Shown: positions 1-6,404 of the stretch, in pieces
How the letters are laid out: every line of letters begins with the position of its first letter
How positions within the stretch are numbered: position 1 is the first letter of the stretch
DNA from: Pseudomonadota bacterium
GTDB lineage: Bacteria > Pseudomonadota > Alphaproteobacteria > Rhodospirillales > 2-02-FULL-58-16
DNA length: 7,694 nucleotides
Reading direction: 5' to 3'
Assembly (NCBI GenBank): GCA_022560215.1
Contig: JADFTO010000132.1
Location: 1-7,694 of the forward strand
The notes under the pieces: generated by a model
Database searches by the model: none
The model's input: the letters and a program-made list of their open reading frames with translations, nothing else
Told to the model about the DNA's origin: nothing
Translations under genes and position numbers: made by a program

Positions 1-1
1 C

Positions 2-319
2 CGGGTCTACGGCCGCTGGCTGAGCGCCAGCCCGTCCCGCTTCATCGATGAGTTGCCGCCCGAGCACACCGTCAGGACCAGCGTCCCCGGGCAATACGGA
101 CAGGGCCTTGCGGATCGCGGGGCCCGTTTCCTCAGCCGGGCGGACGACGGCGGCGGCGAGGCGGGCGGCGAGGCGCACGCCTTCGCCATCGGCCAGCGCA
201 TCTTCCACCAGAAGTTCGGCTACGGGGCCATTACCGCCATCGACGGCCCCAAGCTGAACATCCGCTTCGACAAGGCCGGGCCGAAGAAGGTGATGGCGCG
301 CTTCGTCGAGGGCGCCTGA
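2..319 (+). CDS. uvrD: UvrD/PcrA-type DNA helicase II, C-terminal fragment
   Basis: Partial gene; its 5' part lies outside the window. The 105 visible codons begin RVYGRWLSASPSRFIDELPP, the stretch that closes the helicase core in alphaproteobacterial UvrD proteins. A glycine/alanine/glutamate-rich linker follows. The last ~45 residues form a Tudor-like tail with the pattern G-x-R-I-F-H-x-K-F-G-Y-G and then I-R-F-D-K-A-G-x-K-K-V, typical of the UvrD/PcrA C-terminus, which is known to contact RNA polymerase. The full enzyme is a 3'-5' superfamily 1 helicase acting in nucleotide excision and mismatch repair in the cytoplasm. Its catalytic motifs are not visible here. The stop is 12 bases before the next start, so the peptidase gene downstream may share its transcript. 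The family is clear; choosing uvrD over pcrA or rep rests on the tail and on the usual alphaproteobacterial pattern. Confidence 0.88.
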   Translation, partial: RVYGRWLSASPSRFIDELPPEHTVRTSVPGQYGQGLADRGARFLSRADDGGGEAGGEAHAFAIGQRIFHQKFGYGAITAIDGPKLNIRFDKAGPKKVMARFVEGA

Positions 320-331
320 GGGGGGCCTGAG

Positions 332-1123
332 ATGGAGCGCGCCTTCGATCTCGGCAAGGGGGAGTTCGGCAGCGAAGCCCTGAAGGCCGTGGCCCGGTAC
401 GCCGCCCCCCTGTTTTGGATCAGCGCCGCCGGCAGCGGCGAGCGCAAAGTGAACAACGGCACGATGTTTATCATCGATGTGCCCGAAGGCCTGTTCGCGA
501 TGACCGCGAACCACGTCTTCGAAAAATACCTCCAGGCGAAGGAATCGTCCGCTTCCATCGCCTGCCGCATCGGCTGCAAGGGCTTCGACGGCCCTCGCGG
601 GACGCTCCCTTTCGATCCCGAGAGCCGCCTCATCGATCGTGATCCGGAAGCGGATATCGCCACCTTTCGCTTGTCCCGGTCCCAAGTGGCGCTTATCGGC
701 TCGACGCCCCTTACGGCGTGGCCTCCCGTGGTTCCCCGGGCGGGCTCGGGCGTCGCCTTCGCGGGCTTTCCGGGCCACGAGCGCAAGTTCGCCGGATCCC
801 TGGCGCCGGGTTTCGCCGTCTTACCCGTCATGACCGTCGCCACCAGCGTCAGCCATCGCCTGATTTCGTGCCAGCTGGAACGCGGGGTTCATGGGCCCGG
901 CTTCCCGGCGGCGCCGGCGAATTACGACACGGGAGGGCTGAGCGGGGGGCCACTCCTGGTCGACGACGGGGAAAACGGCTGTTGGCGGCTCGGCGGCGTC
1001 ATCACCCAGGGCAATGCCGAGCTTGACATCGTCCGCGCGTCCCGGGTCGATCGTCTCCGTCCCGACGGCACGTTCGAGCGCCGGGCCTTTACGCTGCAAG
1101 GAAGGAACGCTCCCCCGTCTTGA
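332..1123 (+). CDS. Trypsin-fold serine peptidase, apparently cytoplasmic
   Basis: A 263-residue protein with the chymotrypsin-fold catalytic triad in order: H61 in T-A-N-H-V, D108 in E-A-D-I-A, and S204 in G-G-L-S-G-G-P. The expected beta-barrel elements sit around them, including N-N-G-T-M-F-I-I-D-V before the histidine and G-V-I-T-Q-G after the serine. The N-terminus (MERAFDLGKGEFGSEALKAV) is charged with no hydrophobic core, so no signal peptide or anchor is seen. There is no PDZ domain, which distinguishes it from HtrA/DegP. The ATG lies 12 bases after the helicase stop behind a G-rich stretch, suggesting translational linkage. The family is established; substrate and role are unknown. 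A proteolytically inactive relative is unlikely because all three triad residues are kept. Trypsin-like proteins of this trimmed type often guard against stress or serve in defence, but nothing here shows that. Confidence 0.8.
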   Translation: MERAFDLGKGEFGSEALKAVARYAAPLFWISAAGSGERKVNNGTMFIIDVPEGLFAMTANHVFEKYLQAKESSASIACRIGCKGFDGPRGTLPFDPESRLIDRDPEADIATFRLSRSQVALIGSTPLTAWPPVVPRAGSGVAFAGFPGHERKFAGSLAPGFAVLPVMTVATSVSHRLISCQLERGVHGPGFPAAPANYDTGGLSGGPLLVDDGENGCWRLGGVITQGNAELDIVRASRVDRLRPDGTFERRAFTLQGRNAPPS

Positions 1124-1175
1124 CGCCGGGCCTTTGGGCGGTCCAGCATTGGCCCATACCTGCGGGGAGACCCCC

Positions 1176-2429
1176 ATGGAGCCTTCGCTCTTCAACGTGG
1201 CGGCCATCGTGCTCGCGCTGGCGGCGGTGTTCGGCTACATCAACCACCGCTGGATGAAGCTGCAACAGTCCATCGGGCTGGTGGTCATCGCGCTGTTTGC
1301 GTCCTTCGGCGTCATCGGACTGGACGCCCTGTTCCCCGCCCTGGCGCTCCAGGACGCCGTGCGATCCGCCCTCGGGCGCATCGATTTCCACGAAACCCTG
1401 ATGAAGGGCATGTTGAGCTTCCTGCTCTTCGCCGGCGCCCTGCACGTGGACATGAGCGCCCTGATGAGCCGCAAGTGGGCCATCGGCTCCATGGCCACGT
1501 TCGGCGTGCTGATCTCCACGGCCATCGTCGGCTTCACCATGAACTACGTTTTCGCCTTCGCCGGCCTGGACGTTCCACTCGCCTACTGCCTGGTGTTCGG
1601 GGCGCTGATCTCGCCCACCGATCCCATCGCCGTGCTCGGCATCCTCAAGACCATCGAGGTGCCCAAGCCCCTGGAAGCCAAGATCGCCGGCGAGAGCCTG
1701 TTCAACGACGGGGTCGGCGTCGTCGTCTTCACCATCCTGGCCGCCGTGGCGCTCGGCGGCGAGGGCGGGCAGGCGTTTGGCGCCCCCGACATCGCCAAGC
1801 TGTTCGTCATGGAGGCCTTCGGCGGCGCGGCCCTCGGACTGATCGCGGGCTATCTCGCCTACCGGGCCATGAAATCCATCGACGAGCACAACCTGGAGGT
1901 CCTGATCACCCTGGCCCTGGTCATGCTGACCTACGCCATCGGCTTCGCCATCCATGTGTCGGGGCTGATCGCCGTGGTCGTCGCCGGCCTGTTCATCGGC
2001 AATCACGGCGCCCGCTTCGCCATGAGCGAGACCACGCGGGACCACGTCTTCAAGTTCTGGTCCCTGATCGACGAGATCCTGAACTCGGCCCTGTTCCTGA
2101 TCATCGGCTTCGAGGTCATCGCCCTTTCGGTAACGGTGAACATGGCGCTGGCCGCCGCGGCCGCGGTGCCGATCGTCCTTGCCGCCCGCTTCATCAGCGT
2201 GGCGACGCCGCTCGGTATTCTCGGACTCGGGCGCACCTTCACCAAGGGCGCCATCCCCGTGCTCACCTGGGGGGGGCTGCGCGGCGGCATCTCGGTTGCG
2301 CTGGCGCTGTCGCTGCCGGACATTCCGCCCAAGGACGCCATCCTCGCCGTCACCTACGGCGTCGTCATCTTCTCCATCGTCGTCCAGGGACTGACGGTGA
2401 AAAGGCTGGTCCGGGCCGTGGTCGGGTGA
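1176..2429 (+). CDS. CPA1-family Na+(K+)/H+ antiporter, NhaP-like
   Basis: A 417-residue polytopic inner-membrane protein, the usual length for bacterial CPA1 exchangers, with about 12 hydrophobic segments. Family hallmarks are S-P-T-D-P at 146-150, the transport-site motif G-E-S-L-F-N-D-G (E173, N177, D178), and W-G-G-L-R-G-G at 365-371 with R369. Members swap cytoplasmic Na+ (some K+) for external protons and so control pH and salt. The C-terminus ends about 20 residues after the last membrane segment, so there is no long regulatory tail. The frame stays open upstream to 1014, overlapping the peptidase. ATG 1176 is preferred because GGGGAGA lies 5 bases before it and because residues upstream of it are not membrane-like. 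It follows the peptidase stop by 52 bases and converges on the methyltransferase with a 7-base gap. Ion preference cannot be read from sequence. Confidence 0.92.
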   Translation: MEPSLFNVAAIVLALAAVFGYINHRWMKLQQSIGLVVIALFASFGVIGLDALFPALALQDAVRSALGRIDFHETLMKGMLSFLLFAGALHVDMSALMSRKWAIGSMATFGVLISTAIVGFTMNYVFAFAGLDVPLAYCLVFGALISPTDPIAVLGILKTIEVPKPLEAKIAGESLFNDGVGVVVFTILAAVALGGEGGQAFGAPDIAKLFVMEAFGGAALGLIAGYLAYRAMKSIDEHNLEVLITLALVMLTYAIGFAIHVSGLIAVVVAGLFIGNHGARFAMSETTRDHVFKFWSLIDEILNSALFLIIGFEVIALSVTVNMALAAAAAVPIVLAARFISVATPLGILGLGRTFTKGAIPVLTWGGLRGGISVALALSLPDIPPKDAILAVTYGVVIFSIVVQGLTVKRLVRAVVG

Positions 2430-2436
2430 CGGGCCC

Positions 2437-3213
2437 TCACGACGGGATGAAGATGAAGTTCTTGACGTAGCCGCGCTTGTCCCCCTCCGCGCGGCGCCTG
2501 GTCTGGTGTTCCTCGAAGGAGAAGTGCCGCAGGCTCGTGAGCGTGCCGTCGATGAGGGCGAAGCCGGCGTAATCCATGTCGGCCAGCAGCTGGAAGACCT
2601 CGTCCACGCCGCCCTCGGCATGGGCCACCTCGTTCTCGATGAACAGGTTGGGGCGTTCGCGCTCGATGGTCCTAGCGGCACCTAAGAGGGCGGCCTTCTC
2701 GTGGCCTTCGGTGTCGATCTTGATGAAGCCGACGTCCCGGTAATCCAGGTCGTCCAGGGTCGCGCACTGGACCTTCAGGCGCGCCGCCGGACCGTCGACG
2801 TCCTTGTCCAGGCCGGCGCCGTTGCTGGACCATCCCTTGGGCGTCTTCGGCACCACCAGTTCGGCCTCGCCCGAGCGGTCGCTGATGGCGATGGGCAGGA
2901 TGGTGACGTTGGAATCGACGACGGCCTCGAGGGTGCGCAGCGGATAGGGGTTGGGCTCGAAGGCGTACACGTGGCGCGAATAGCGGGACAGGAAATAGGT
3001 GAACAGCCCCAGGTTGGCCCCGATGTCGAGGCTGTCCTTCAAGGGATCCGCGAGGAAGCGGAGAAGCCCCATCTCCGGGTTCTTCCAGAGCATGTACTTG
3101 TAGGCGCGCAGCCGGTAATAGCCGCGGAAGGGCACATAGCGGAACTTGAGGTCCTGGCGGAACTCGTTCAGCCAGTCGCGGAAGTTCTCTTTCGGCAGGG
3201 CGGCGGCCGTCAT
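2437..3213 (-). CDS. FkbM-family SAM-dependent methyltransferase
   Basis: A 258-residue Rossmann-fold methyltransferase of the FkbM (Methyltransf_21) type. S-adenosylmethionine motif I is D-I-G-A-N-L-G at 63-69. The acidic strand-2 end is A-F-E-P-N-P (E86). The FkbM signature F-I-K-I-D-T-E-G-H-E lies at 163-172, followed by L-F-I-E-N-E. Family members O-methylate hydroxyls on sugars, polysaccharides, lipids or polyketides; the substrate here is unknown and no glycan or polyketide genes lie nearby. An in-frame ATG 81 bases further upstream exists, but ATG 3213 has a GAGG about 10 bases before it on the coding strand, and the sequence ahead of it (MAGPPPLAHACGFG) is not methyltransferase-like. 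The small exported-protein gene lies 112 bases upstream on the same strand, separated by a hairpin. The N-terminal ~50 residues (basic, aromatic-rich: FRYVPFRGYYRLRAYKYM) could be a membrane- or acceptor-contacting arm; this is a guess. Confidence 0.9.
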   Translation of the reverse strand: MTAAALPKENFRDWLNEFRQDLKFRYVPFRGYYRLRAYKYMLWKNPEMGLLRFLADPLKDSLDIGANLGLFTYFLSRYSRHVYAFEPNPYPLRTLEAVVDSNVTILPIAISDRSGEAELVVPKTPKGWSSNGAGLDKDVDGPAARLKVQCATLDDLDYRDVGFIKIDTEGHEKAALLGAARTIERERPNLFIENEVAHAEGGVDEVFQLLADMDYAGFALIDGTLTSLRHFSFEEHQTRRRAEGDKRGYVKNFIFIPS

Positions 3214-3282
3214 GGTGGGCGGTCCTCGGCAAATCATCCGGGCCCGAGGATATCCGAAACCGCAAGCATGGGCCAGCGGCGG

Positions 3283-3317
3283 CGGGCCTGCCACCCGCCA
3301 ATCGGCGGGGAGGCCCG
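3283..3317 (-). terminator. Two-tier GC hairpin after the small exported-protein gene
   Basis: A nested inverted repeat: outer arms CGGGCCT (3283-3289) and AGGCCCG (3311-3317), inner arms CCCGCC (3294-3299) and GGCGGG (3304-3309) around a 4-base loop. It lies 8 bases past the stop of the 80-codon gene. No T-tract follows in the minus direction, so it fits an mRNA-end stabiliser, attenuator or factor-assisted terminator better than a classic intrinsic terminator. It could lower expression of the methyltransferase relative to the small gene. Confidence 0.5.
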
Positions 3318-3325
3318 GGTTGTTC

Positions 3326-3568
3326 CTATATGCCGCCCAGCGCCTTCAGGGCTCCGGCCAGGGCGGCGACGGACTCCTTATGCTTGCCCGACTTGTGAAA
3401 CTTCCCGCCCTTGGCCCTGAGGCTGATCGCCTTGGCCAGGTTGGGCCCGGTGACCTTGGTCTTGTCGAGGGCCGCGTCGACCTTCTTCATGTCCTTCGGG
3501 CATTGAAAGGCGAAGGCCGGGGTGGCGAGCAGCACCAGCGCCACGGCGGCGGCAAAAGGTTTCCACAT
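3326..3568 (-). CDS. Small exported (periplasmic) protein of unknown function
   Basis: An 80-residue protein starting with a textbook Sec signal peptide: MWKP, then AAAVALVLLATPAFA, with predicted cleavage after A20 (AFA/FQ). The mature part is ~60 residues, lysine-rich, and begins F-Q-C-P-K-D-M-K-K-V-D-A-A-L. A second helix-like stretch (K-A-I-S-L-R-A-K-G) and the segment H-K-S-G-K-H-K-E-S-V-A-A-L-A follow. Similar short exported proteins with CPxDMxKIDAAL and HxxGKHxES stretches occur, as I recall, in alphaproteobacteria without known function. A single cysteine (C23) just after cleavage is not in a lipobox. The start is fixed by AGGGAGGA at 3573-3580 in front of ATG 3568; a longer in-frame start at 3640 would bury the signal peptide. 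It reads in the same direction as the methyltransferase gene. Confidence 0.75.
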   Translation of the reverse strand: MWKPFAAAVALVLLATPAFAFQCPKDMKKVDAALDKTKVTGPNLAKAISLRAKGGKFHKSGKHKESVAALAGALKALGGI

Positions 3569-3771
3569 CTGATCCTCCCTTGATTCTCCCGGATTGGCGG
3601 AGTCTCCCCGCCTTGCCGGGGCATGGGCCGCATTTTCCAACTATTTTTCCTGTCCGCGCAATTTGTTTTTTGGGGCCGTCCACACATGGTCCCACTTCGG
3701 TGCACAGCTTGGCGGCGCAGTTAAGGTGTATTCCGGTGTCTGATCATGCCGCCAAGGCCCTGCATTGAGGA

Positions 3772-4704
3772 TTAAACGGCGGCCTGATTCCTGTTTGCCC
3801 TTGCCGACCAATTTTCATTCACAAGTTGTTGTAGGATGGCAACAATCTGTTCAGCCGCCTTACTGCGTGGTTTGTGTATGGGATACAAAACGTCGTAACT
3901 GAATTCAAAGACGGGTTCGAAATTCGTTACTTCGATGCCAAGGGGGCGAAACCGTTCGGCGGTGAACGGATCGACAATTCCCACGCCAAGGCCGGCCGCG
4001 ACGTACGCGCAAATGGACGATGATGTTTGGGTTTCAGAGGTGATCCGGCGCTGAATTCCGAGCTTTTCGAAAAGCCGGTCCATTTTGTAGCGTGCTAACG
4101 CTTCGGGGAGCAGTGTTACGAAGGGTTCCCCCTCGAGGTCGGCGGCCGTGACGGCTTTTTTTTTGGCCAGTGGGTGGCCCAGAGGCAAGACGCAAACGCC
4201 GGGCACCTTGGCCAAATGTACCTTTTTTTCATCGGGGTAATCGATCGGCAGCGTGATCGCCGCGAGGTCGAACTGCTGTTCACGGGTCCATCTGCCGACC
4301 TCGCGGCGAACGGCAATTTGGACCGACACGACGATTTCCGGATTCACTTGCCGAAATTGCGCGAGCGCGTCCGGCATGAGTCCATATGCCATGGGAGGTG
4401 ACGCTATTATTCTCAGTTTGCGTTTTTGAAGATTCCGAATGTCTCTGACGGCCGTATCCAAACGGTCGAATCGGGACAGCGTTTCCTCTGCTTCGTCAAA
4501 CAGCCACTCGGCTTCGGGGGTAGGTTGAAGCCGGCCCTGACGGCGGACGAACAGATCGACCCCCAACTGTTCTTCAAGATCCTTAATCAGCCGGCTCACC
4601 GCCGGTTGGGTGATGGAGAGAGCCTCCGCCGCGCGGGTCACGGTCCCCATTAGGATGACGGCTCGGAAGGCCTCCATCTGGCGGAGTTTAAGATGCCAAA
4701 CCAT
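3772..4704 (-). CDS. LysR-type transcriptional regulator, opine/NocR-like effector domain
   Basis: A 310-residue LysR regulator of normal length. The winged helix-turn-helix spans about 7-66 (L-R-Q-M-E-A-F-R-A-V, then T-V-T-R-A-A-E-A-L and recognition helix Q-P-A-V-S-R-L-I-K-D-L-E). A linker helix follows to ~90, then a periplasmic-binding-protein-like effector domain from ~96. Its texture (P-P-M-A-Y-G-L-M-P, G-V-C-V-L-P-L-G-H-P-L-A, S-S-I-C-A-Y-V-A-A-G-L-G-V-G-I-V-D) recalls the OccR/NocR group, whose known members sense opines and basic amino acids. The gene is more A/T-rich than its flanks and holds a run of nine A's at 4156-4164 (coding strand), read as three lysines. No clear ribosome site precedes ATG 4704; a palindrome starts 10 bases upstream. 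It diverges from the decayed enolase-superfamily gene at 4966, the classic layout for a LysR regulator and its target. The ligand is not predictable. Confidence 0.92.
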   Translation of the reverse strand: MVWHLKLRQMEAFRAVILMGTVTRAAEALSITQPAVSRLIKDLEEQLGVDLFVRRQGRLQPTPEAEWLFDEAEETLSRFDRLDTAVRDIRNLQKRKLRIIASPPMAYGLMPDALAQFRQVNPEIVVSVQIAVRREVGRWTREQQFDLAAITLPIDYPDEKKVHLAKVPGVCVLPLGHPLAKKKAVTAADLEGEPFVTLLPEALARYKMDRLFEKLGIQRRITSETQTSSSICAYVAAGLGVGIVDPFTAERFRPLGIEVTNFEPVFEFSYDVLYPIHKPRSKAAEQIVAILQQLVNENWSARANRNQAAV

Positions 4705-4713
4705 GCGCTGATA

Positions 4714-4732
4714 CTATAATAAAATATTATAG
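4714..4732. promoter_or_regulatory. A/T-rich palindrome in the regulator promoter (candidate operator / -10)
   Basis: CTATAATAAAATATTATAG: perfect 8-bp arms around AAA, 10 bases upstream of the LysR start at 4704. On the minus strand the first arm holds TATAAT (4726-4731), a consensus -10 box that would give a leader of roughly 15 nucleotides; no good -35 was seen at the right spacing. A dyad over its own promoter suits LysR autoregulation, but the dyad may be an incidental consequence of A/T richness. Confidence 0.45.
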
Positions 4733-4965
4733 AAATACCAGAATTATTCATTTGATATACAGGCTATTTTTAACATCATCAACCGAAGTACGGCAGGCAG
4801 TTTCGCCGCTGCCATGACAAAACCTATAAAGAGATTGCTTCACGAGGGTTTGGAATCATTATCAAATGAATGGGAGGATCTTTCAGTTAAATCAACGGTT
4901 AAGGACAATTCCGGGCCCAATGGCCCTATCGAGCCATGTGCCTAAGGTCTCTAGGATGCGTACAA
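4733..4965. other. A/T-rich intergenic stretch, probable divergent control region
   Basis: About 230 bases between the regulator promoter and the decayed gene. It is strikingly A/T-rich next to its surroundings: 4741-4800 has 22 G/C in 60. An open frame runs 4733-4945, with its only ATG at 4814 giving 43 codons (MTKPIKRLLHEGLESLSNEW then acidic and polar residues). That frame has no ribosome site and no recognisable domain, so I do not call it a gene. The region most likely held the divergent promoters and LysR operators. Confidence 0.45.
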
Positions 4966-5294
4966 ATGAAAATCGCGAAGATTGAAGCTTTCTAAATTTC
5001 CATTCCCATATAGAGGGAATTGCCGAATGTCACGCGGCGCCCACACGGCGCTGCATTCCCTTGTCGTTCGCGTATTTACCGACAATGGAATCGTCGGCGT
5101 TGGCGACGCGCATCAGGGCGTACCTGGCTAGAGTTTCGAAACTGTCGACACGATACACGCCGTGGTGAGCTAATTCCTTTGTGCCGGTTCTACTGGATCG
5201 TTGTTTGGAATCGATGGAGCGGCTGTTTACCGATCTTAACCAAGCGCGGATTATGAATTTTGCGGAATCATTGTTCGAAGACTGGAAGCAGTAG
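4966..5294 (+). pseudogene. Decayed N-terminal third of an enolase-superfamily (MR/MLE) gene
   Basis: Three successive frames join into one recognisable N-terminus. From ATG 4966: M-K-I-A-K-I-E-A-F, stop TAA 4993, I-S-I-P-I, stop TAG 5011. After a frameshift near 5014-5026: M-S-R-G-A-H-T-A-L-H-S-L-V-V-R-V from 5027, continuing T-D-N-G-I-V-G-V-G-D-A and V-P-G, stop TAG 5129 (where relatives often carry tyrosine), then S-F-E-T-V-D-T-I-H-A-V-V-S, stop TAA 5171. After one extra base in the T-run at 5178-5180: V-P-V-L-L-D-R, L-E-S-M-E-R-L-F, L-N-Q-A-R, ending at TAG 5292. This follows the capping-domain layout of mandelate racemase / muconate lactonizing enzyme proteins. Only ~110 of the usual ~370 codons remain and the catalytic barrel is gone. 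The remnant abuts the next LysR start (TAG-ATG). It diverges from the LysR gene at 3772-4704, presumably its former regulator. The original substrate cannot be told. The frame reconstruction was done by eye. Confidence 0.78.
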
Positions 5295-6161
5295 ATGAAC
5301 ATCCTGAAGGGGATGCGTAGCTTCGTTGCCGTCGTTGACCAGGAAGGGTTCACCGCCGCCGGACGCACTCTGGGGCTATCCAAATCAATGGTCAGCAAAC
5401 AGATCTCGATGTTGGAGGATCACCTTGGTTGCAGGCTCCTGAACCGCACGACGCGGCGTCACAGCTTGACGGAGGCGGGGCATCTCTATCTCGAGCATTG
5501 CAAATCGATTCTCGACCAAAACTCAGGCATGGAAGACGTCCTCGGCGAGCGCTCCGCCGAACCGCGCGGTACATTGCGCGTAAATGCGCCAGTATCCTAC
5601 GGGCGCTTATTTATTGCCCCACTTATGGGAGAGTTTTTGGACCGCTATCCCAGTCTGCGAACTGATTTGGTTCTGAGCGACCAGTTTAGCGACATTATCG
5701 AAGAAGGCTTTGATCTGGCGGTCCGCATCGGCGGCGATACGCCACCAAGCCTCATCGCGCGGAAAATTGACCAGACGCGCCACGGCCTCTACGCGAGTCC
5801 GAACTGGCTGGCGACCAACGGCCATCCGAAGACCAAGGAAGATCTGTCCGCTCATCGATGTCTCGTGTACTCCCAAGGCGGCCAACGGCGTCAGTGGCGC
5901 CTCGGCGGAGAAACCGTGTCCCCAGATTGGTCGTTTGCGTGCAACAATGGCGATGTTTTGCGGCGGGTGGCGCTCGATCATGGCGGCCTGGTCTATTTGC
6001 CTGAGTTCTTCATCAAAAGGGATCTCGAACAGGGGACACTGGTAAGAATTGACGACCCATACCCGGAAGACGCGCAGCCCATCTTGGCGGTATTTCCCCA
6101 TCGGCGGCACCTGCCGCTGAAGGTTCGGGTGTTTGTCGACTTCTTGATCGAGCGTCTGTAA
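5295..6161 (+). CDS. LysR-type transcriptional regulator, CrgA/AaeR-like
   Basis: A 288-residue LysR regulator. The DNA-binding domain covers about 1-60: M-R-S-F-V-A-V-V-D-Q-E-G-F-T-A-A-G-R-T-L, recognition helix S-K-S-M-V-S-K-Q-I-S-M-L-E, wing L-L-N-R-T-T-R-R-H-S-L-T-E-A-G. The effector domain begins R-G-T-L-R-V-N-A-P-V-S-Y-G (91-103) and includes G-F-D-L-A-V-R-I-G, the texture of the large CrgA-like group that often controls aromatic, quinone or efflux genes. It is a different subfamily from the other LysR protein here, so the two are not a duplication. The start at 5295 directly follows the last stop of the pseudogene, with GGAAG about 6 bases upstream; the second methionine (residue 7) is an alternative. 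Its natural target is not evident: sequence on both sides is pseudogene debris. It appears full-length and intact. Confidence 0.92.
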   Translation: MNILKGMRSFVAVVDQEGFTAAGRTLGLSKSMVSKQISMLEDHLGCRLLNRTTRRHSLTEAGHLYLEHCKSILDQNSGMEDVLGERSAEPRGTLRVNAPVSYGRLFIAPLMGEFLDRYPSLRTDLVLSDQFSDIIEEGFDLAVRIGGDTPPSLIARKIDQTRHGLYASPNWLATNGHPKTKEDLSAHRCLVYSQGGQRRQWRLGGETVSPDWSFACNNGDVLRRVALDHGGLVYLPEFFIKRDLEQGTLVRIDDPYPEDAQPILAVFPHRRHLPLKVRVFVDFLIERL

Positions 6162-6250
6162 CCGTCGATTTACTTCGCTTTGGGAGGCTCGATCAGCGGA
6201 TGCGTCTGGGACAAAACCCGCCTCAAACACGGATGTTGTTGATGCCCGCT

Positions 6251-6404
6251 CTGGTTCAGGAGCGGTCTGCCGACATCGGCCCCGATGATTCGCCCCTGGA
6301 AGCGGGCCTCGGCTGGGCCGTCAAGGACAACCCGCCCTTCATCGGGTGCGCGGCCATCAGCAGCCCAGCGGGAAGGGCCGCTGCCCAAGCGGCCCTCCTT
6401 GGAC
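6251..6404 (+). pseudogene. Remnant of a GcvT-like aminomethyltransferase domain
   Basis: One frame (6251-6361) reads A-D-I-G-P-D-D-S-P-L-E-A-G-L-G-W-A-V-K, then P-P-F-I-G-C-A-A-I. This is the well-known GPDDTPLEAGLG...FIGR-A block of glycine-cleavage T-protein and of the folate-binding half of dimethylglycine/sarcosine dehydrogenases. Continuation switches to the next frame at about 6360-6366: A-A-Q-R-E-G-P-L-P-K-R-P-S-L-D, the expected next segment (RQREEG...KR-L). Only ~50 codons of a domain that normally spans 300 or more survive, with one frameshift and no continuation on either side. The intact family transfers one-carbon units from N-methyl or glycine carbon to tetrahydrofolate. The host protein (stand-alone GcvT or fusion oxidoreductase) cannot be told. 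It follows the LysR gene by 89 bases in the same orientation and stops at an inverted repeat. Confidence 0.68.

Noticed and set aside
1014..1175. Longer N-terminus for the antiporter, overlapping the peptidase gene
   Set aside because: The added 54 residues are not membrane-like, and ATG 1176 has a well-placed GGGGAGA and gives the normal family length.
1089..2681. Long open frame on the minus strand (530 codons) across the antiporter
   Set aside because: Its product is a charged, histidine/glycine/aspartate-rich string with no fold; it is the antisense shadow of the clearly conserved antiporter in a high-GC genome.
2701..3420. Open frame on the plus strand (239 codons) opposite the methyltransferase
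   Set aside because: No domain is recognisable, and the minus strand carries all FkbM motifs with proper codon bias; this is a shadow.
4814..4945. Possible 43-codon small gene in the divergent control region
   Set aside because: No ribosome site, no recognisable domain, and the open frame extends upstream without a start; A/T-rich intergenic sequence explains it as well.
5030..5398. Minus-strand open frame (122 codons) across the enolase-superfamily remnant
   Set aside because: It overlaps the start of an intact LysR gene and resembles no protein; the plus strand carries the recognisable remnant.
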